Source: Cladopsammia gracilis (lineage: Eukaryota; Cnidaria; Anthozoa; Scleractinia; Dendrophylliidae). From it: DNA of 64,000 nucleotides. Positions 63,437-64,000 of this stretch are shown here, piece after piece. Every line of letters begins with the position of its first letter. Within the stretch, counting starts at the first letter, position 1. The DNA lies in the NCBI GenBank assembly GCA_022457155.1, contig JAJGOT010000133.1:1564501-1628500 (forward strand), given 5' to 3'. The position numbers and the translations under genes were made by a program. The notes beneath the pieces were generated by a model that saw only the letters and a list, made by a program, of their open reading frames with translations, was not told the origin of the DNA and ran no database searches.

Positions 63437-64000
63437 GTAAGTGTTTAAGAGGAAGAATCTGTAACAATCACCTTAGCCTTACCGAAAATGGAAAATCGAA
63501 TTTCCTCAAACTCCCTTATATGGAAGGCCTGTTTGAACTTATCACAAAAATATAAGTTTCAGTTCGCTGCGGTTAATATATTTGTCAAACCGCGGCTTAA
63601 CCTCACATGCGGCCTCACTGCGGTCATTTTGCGGTCGTTTACTGCCCCTCAAAAAACTATTTTGTTTGTTGATTTGAACCAGGACAAGAGAAAGATATTC
63701 AAATGTAGAGATTGTATACTGAATTGTTTGCGATGTGAACTGATTCCCATTACTTTACGTTAAGCACTAAATATTTGAGAGATTTTTGAATCTTTATGAA
63801 TGAAACACCGTTATTTGAAAGCGAAATTTTACTAAAATTCAGGTCATGTTTTCGCACTCTGTTACGTTGCTTTGATCCCGGAGGTCACTACTCAGTAAAA
63901 GAACAATGCTTCCTCTCTACAAATATGCAATAAAAATCTTGGGCAACTAAAACCACGAATTTTGCGAAGCCAGAATTCCGAGGGTGGTTTTATGAATTTG
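63437..64000. other. Intron-equivalent of copy 2 to window end
   Basis: Nothing recognised. An open frame at 63,488-63,763 has no family motif. Confidence 0.5.

Overview
The window is eukaryotic DNA from an animal, most likely an anthozoan cnidarian such as a stony coral. It is AT-rich. Its genes are split by GT-AG introns packed with small inverted-repeat elements. The main gene has the CUB, EGF, REJ, GAIN/GPS, PLAT and 11-TM layout of an invertebrate polycystin-1-like protein. The taxonomic call is an inference from this mix, not from a marker gene.

The backbone is one polycystin-1-like (PKD1-family) gene on the + strand. I can join 18 exons from 9,653 to the stop at 52,315, with every splice phase consistent. 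They encode about 2,287 visible residues: the second half of a CUB domain, six EGF modules, a REJ region, a GAIN/GPS region, the first membrane helix, PLAT, and ten more helices ending in a polycystin channel. The first exon or exons (start codon, signal peptide, first half of CUB) were not found and may lie left of the window. A poly(A) signal follows at 52,527. The EGF exons arose partly by tandem duplication of a two-exon module, introns included.

A second, damaged copy of the same gene begins at 60,135 and runs off the right edge. It has a frameshift and stop in the GAIN exon, lacks the front of the PLAT exon, and has an 8-bp net deletion in the channel exon. It directly abuts a Penelope-like reverse transcriptase fragment at about 59.3-60.1 kb.

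Mobile DNA fills much of the rest. A complete, apparently very young Ty3/gypsy element with a C-terminal chromodomain (28,806-38,265) sits in one intron of the gene. Its two 718-bp LTRs look identical, it has one intact 1,911-residue Gag-Pol frame, and it carries a small RING-like zinc-finger ORF downstream of pol. A Penelope-like element occupies 1-1,345, with its RT and GIY-YIG parts head to head. Four hammerhead-ribozyme-like cores lie at 1.3, 8.8, 9.1 and 9.4 kb. A 2.5-kb TIR transposon (15,131-17,602) can be delimited exactly from a paralogous empty site. A dispersed family of about 1.15 kb is present in four copies and ends in a covarying hairpin. There are about a dozen MITE-like palindromes and one large inverted repeat with 11-bp minisatellite arms (53.1-54.2 kb).

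Layout: 1-9.6 kb, Penelope remnants, dispersed repeats and sequence without a recognisable gene; 9.6-28.6 kb, CUB, EGF and REJ exons with transposon-rich introns; 28.8-38.3 kb, LTR element; 38.3-52.5 kb, GAIN, PLAT and channel exons; 52.5-59.3 kb, intergenic repeats; 59.3-64 kb, Penelope RT fragment and the broken second copy.
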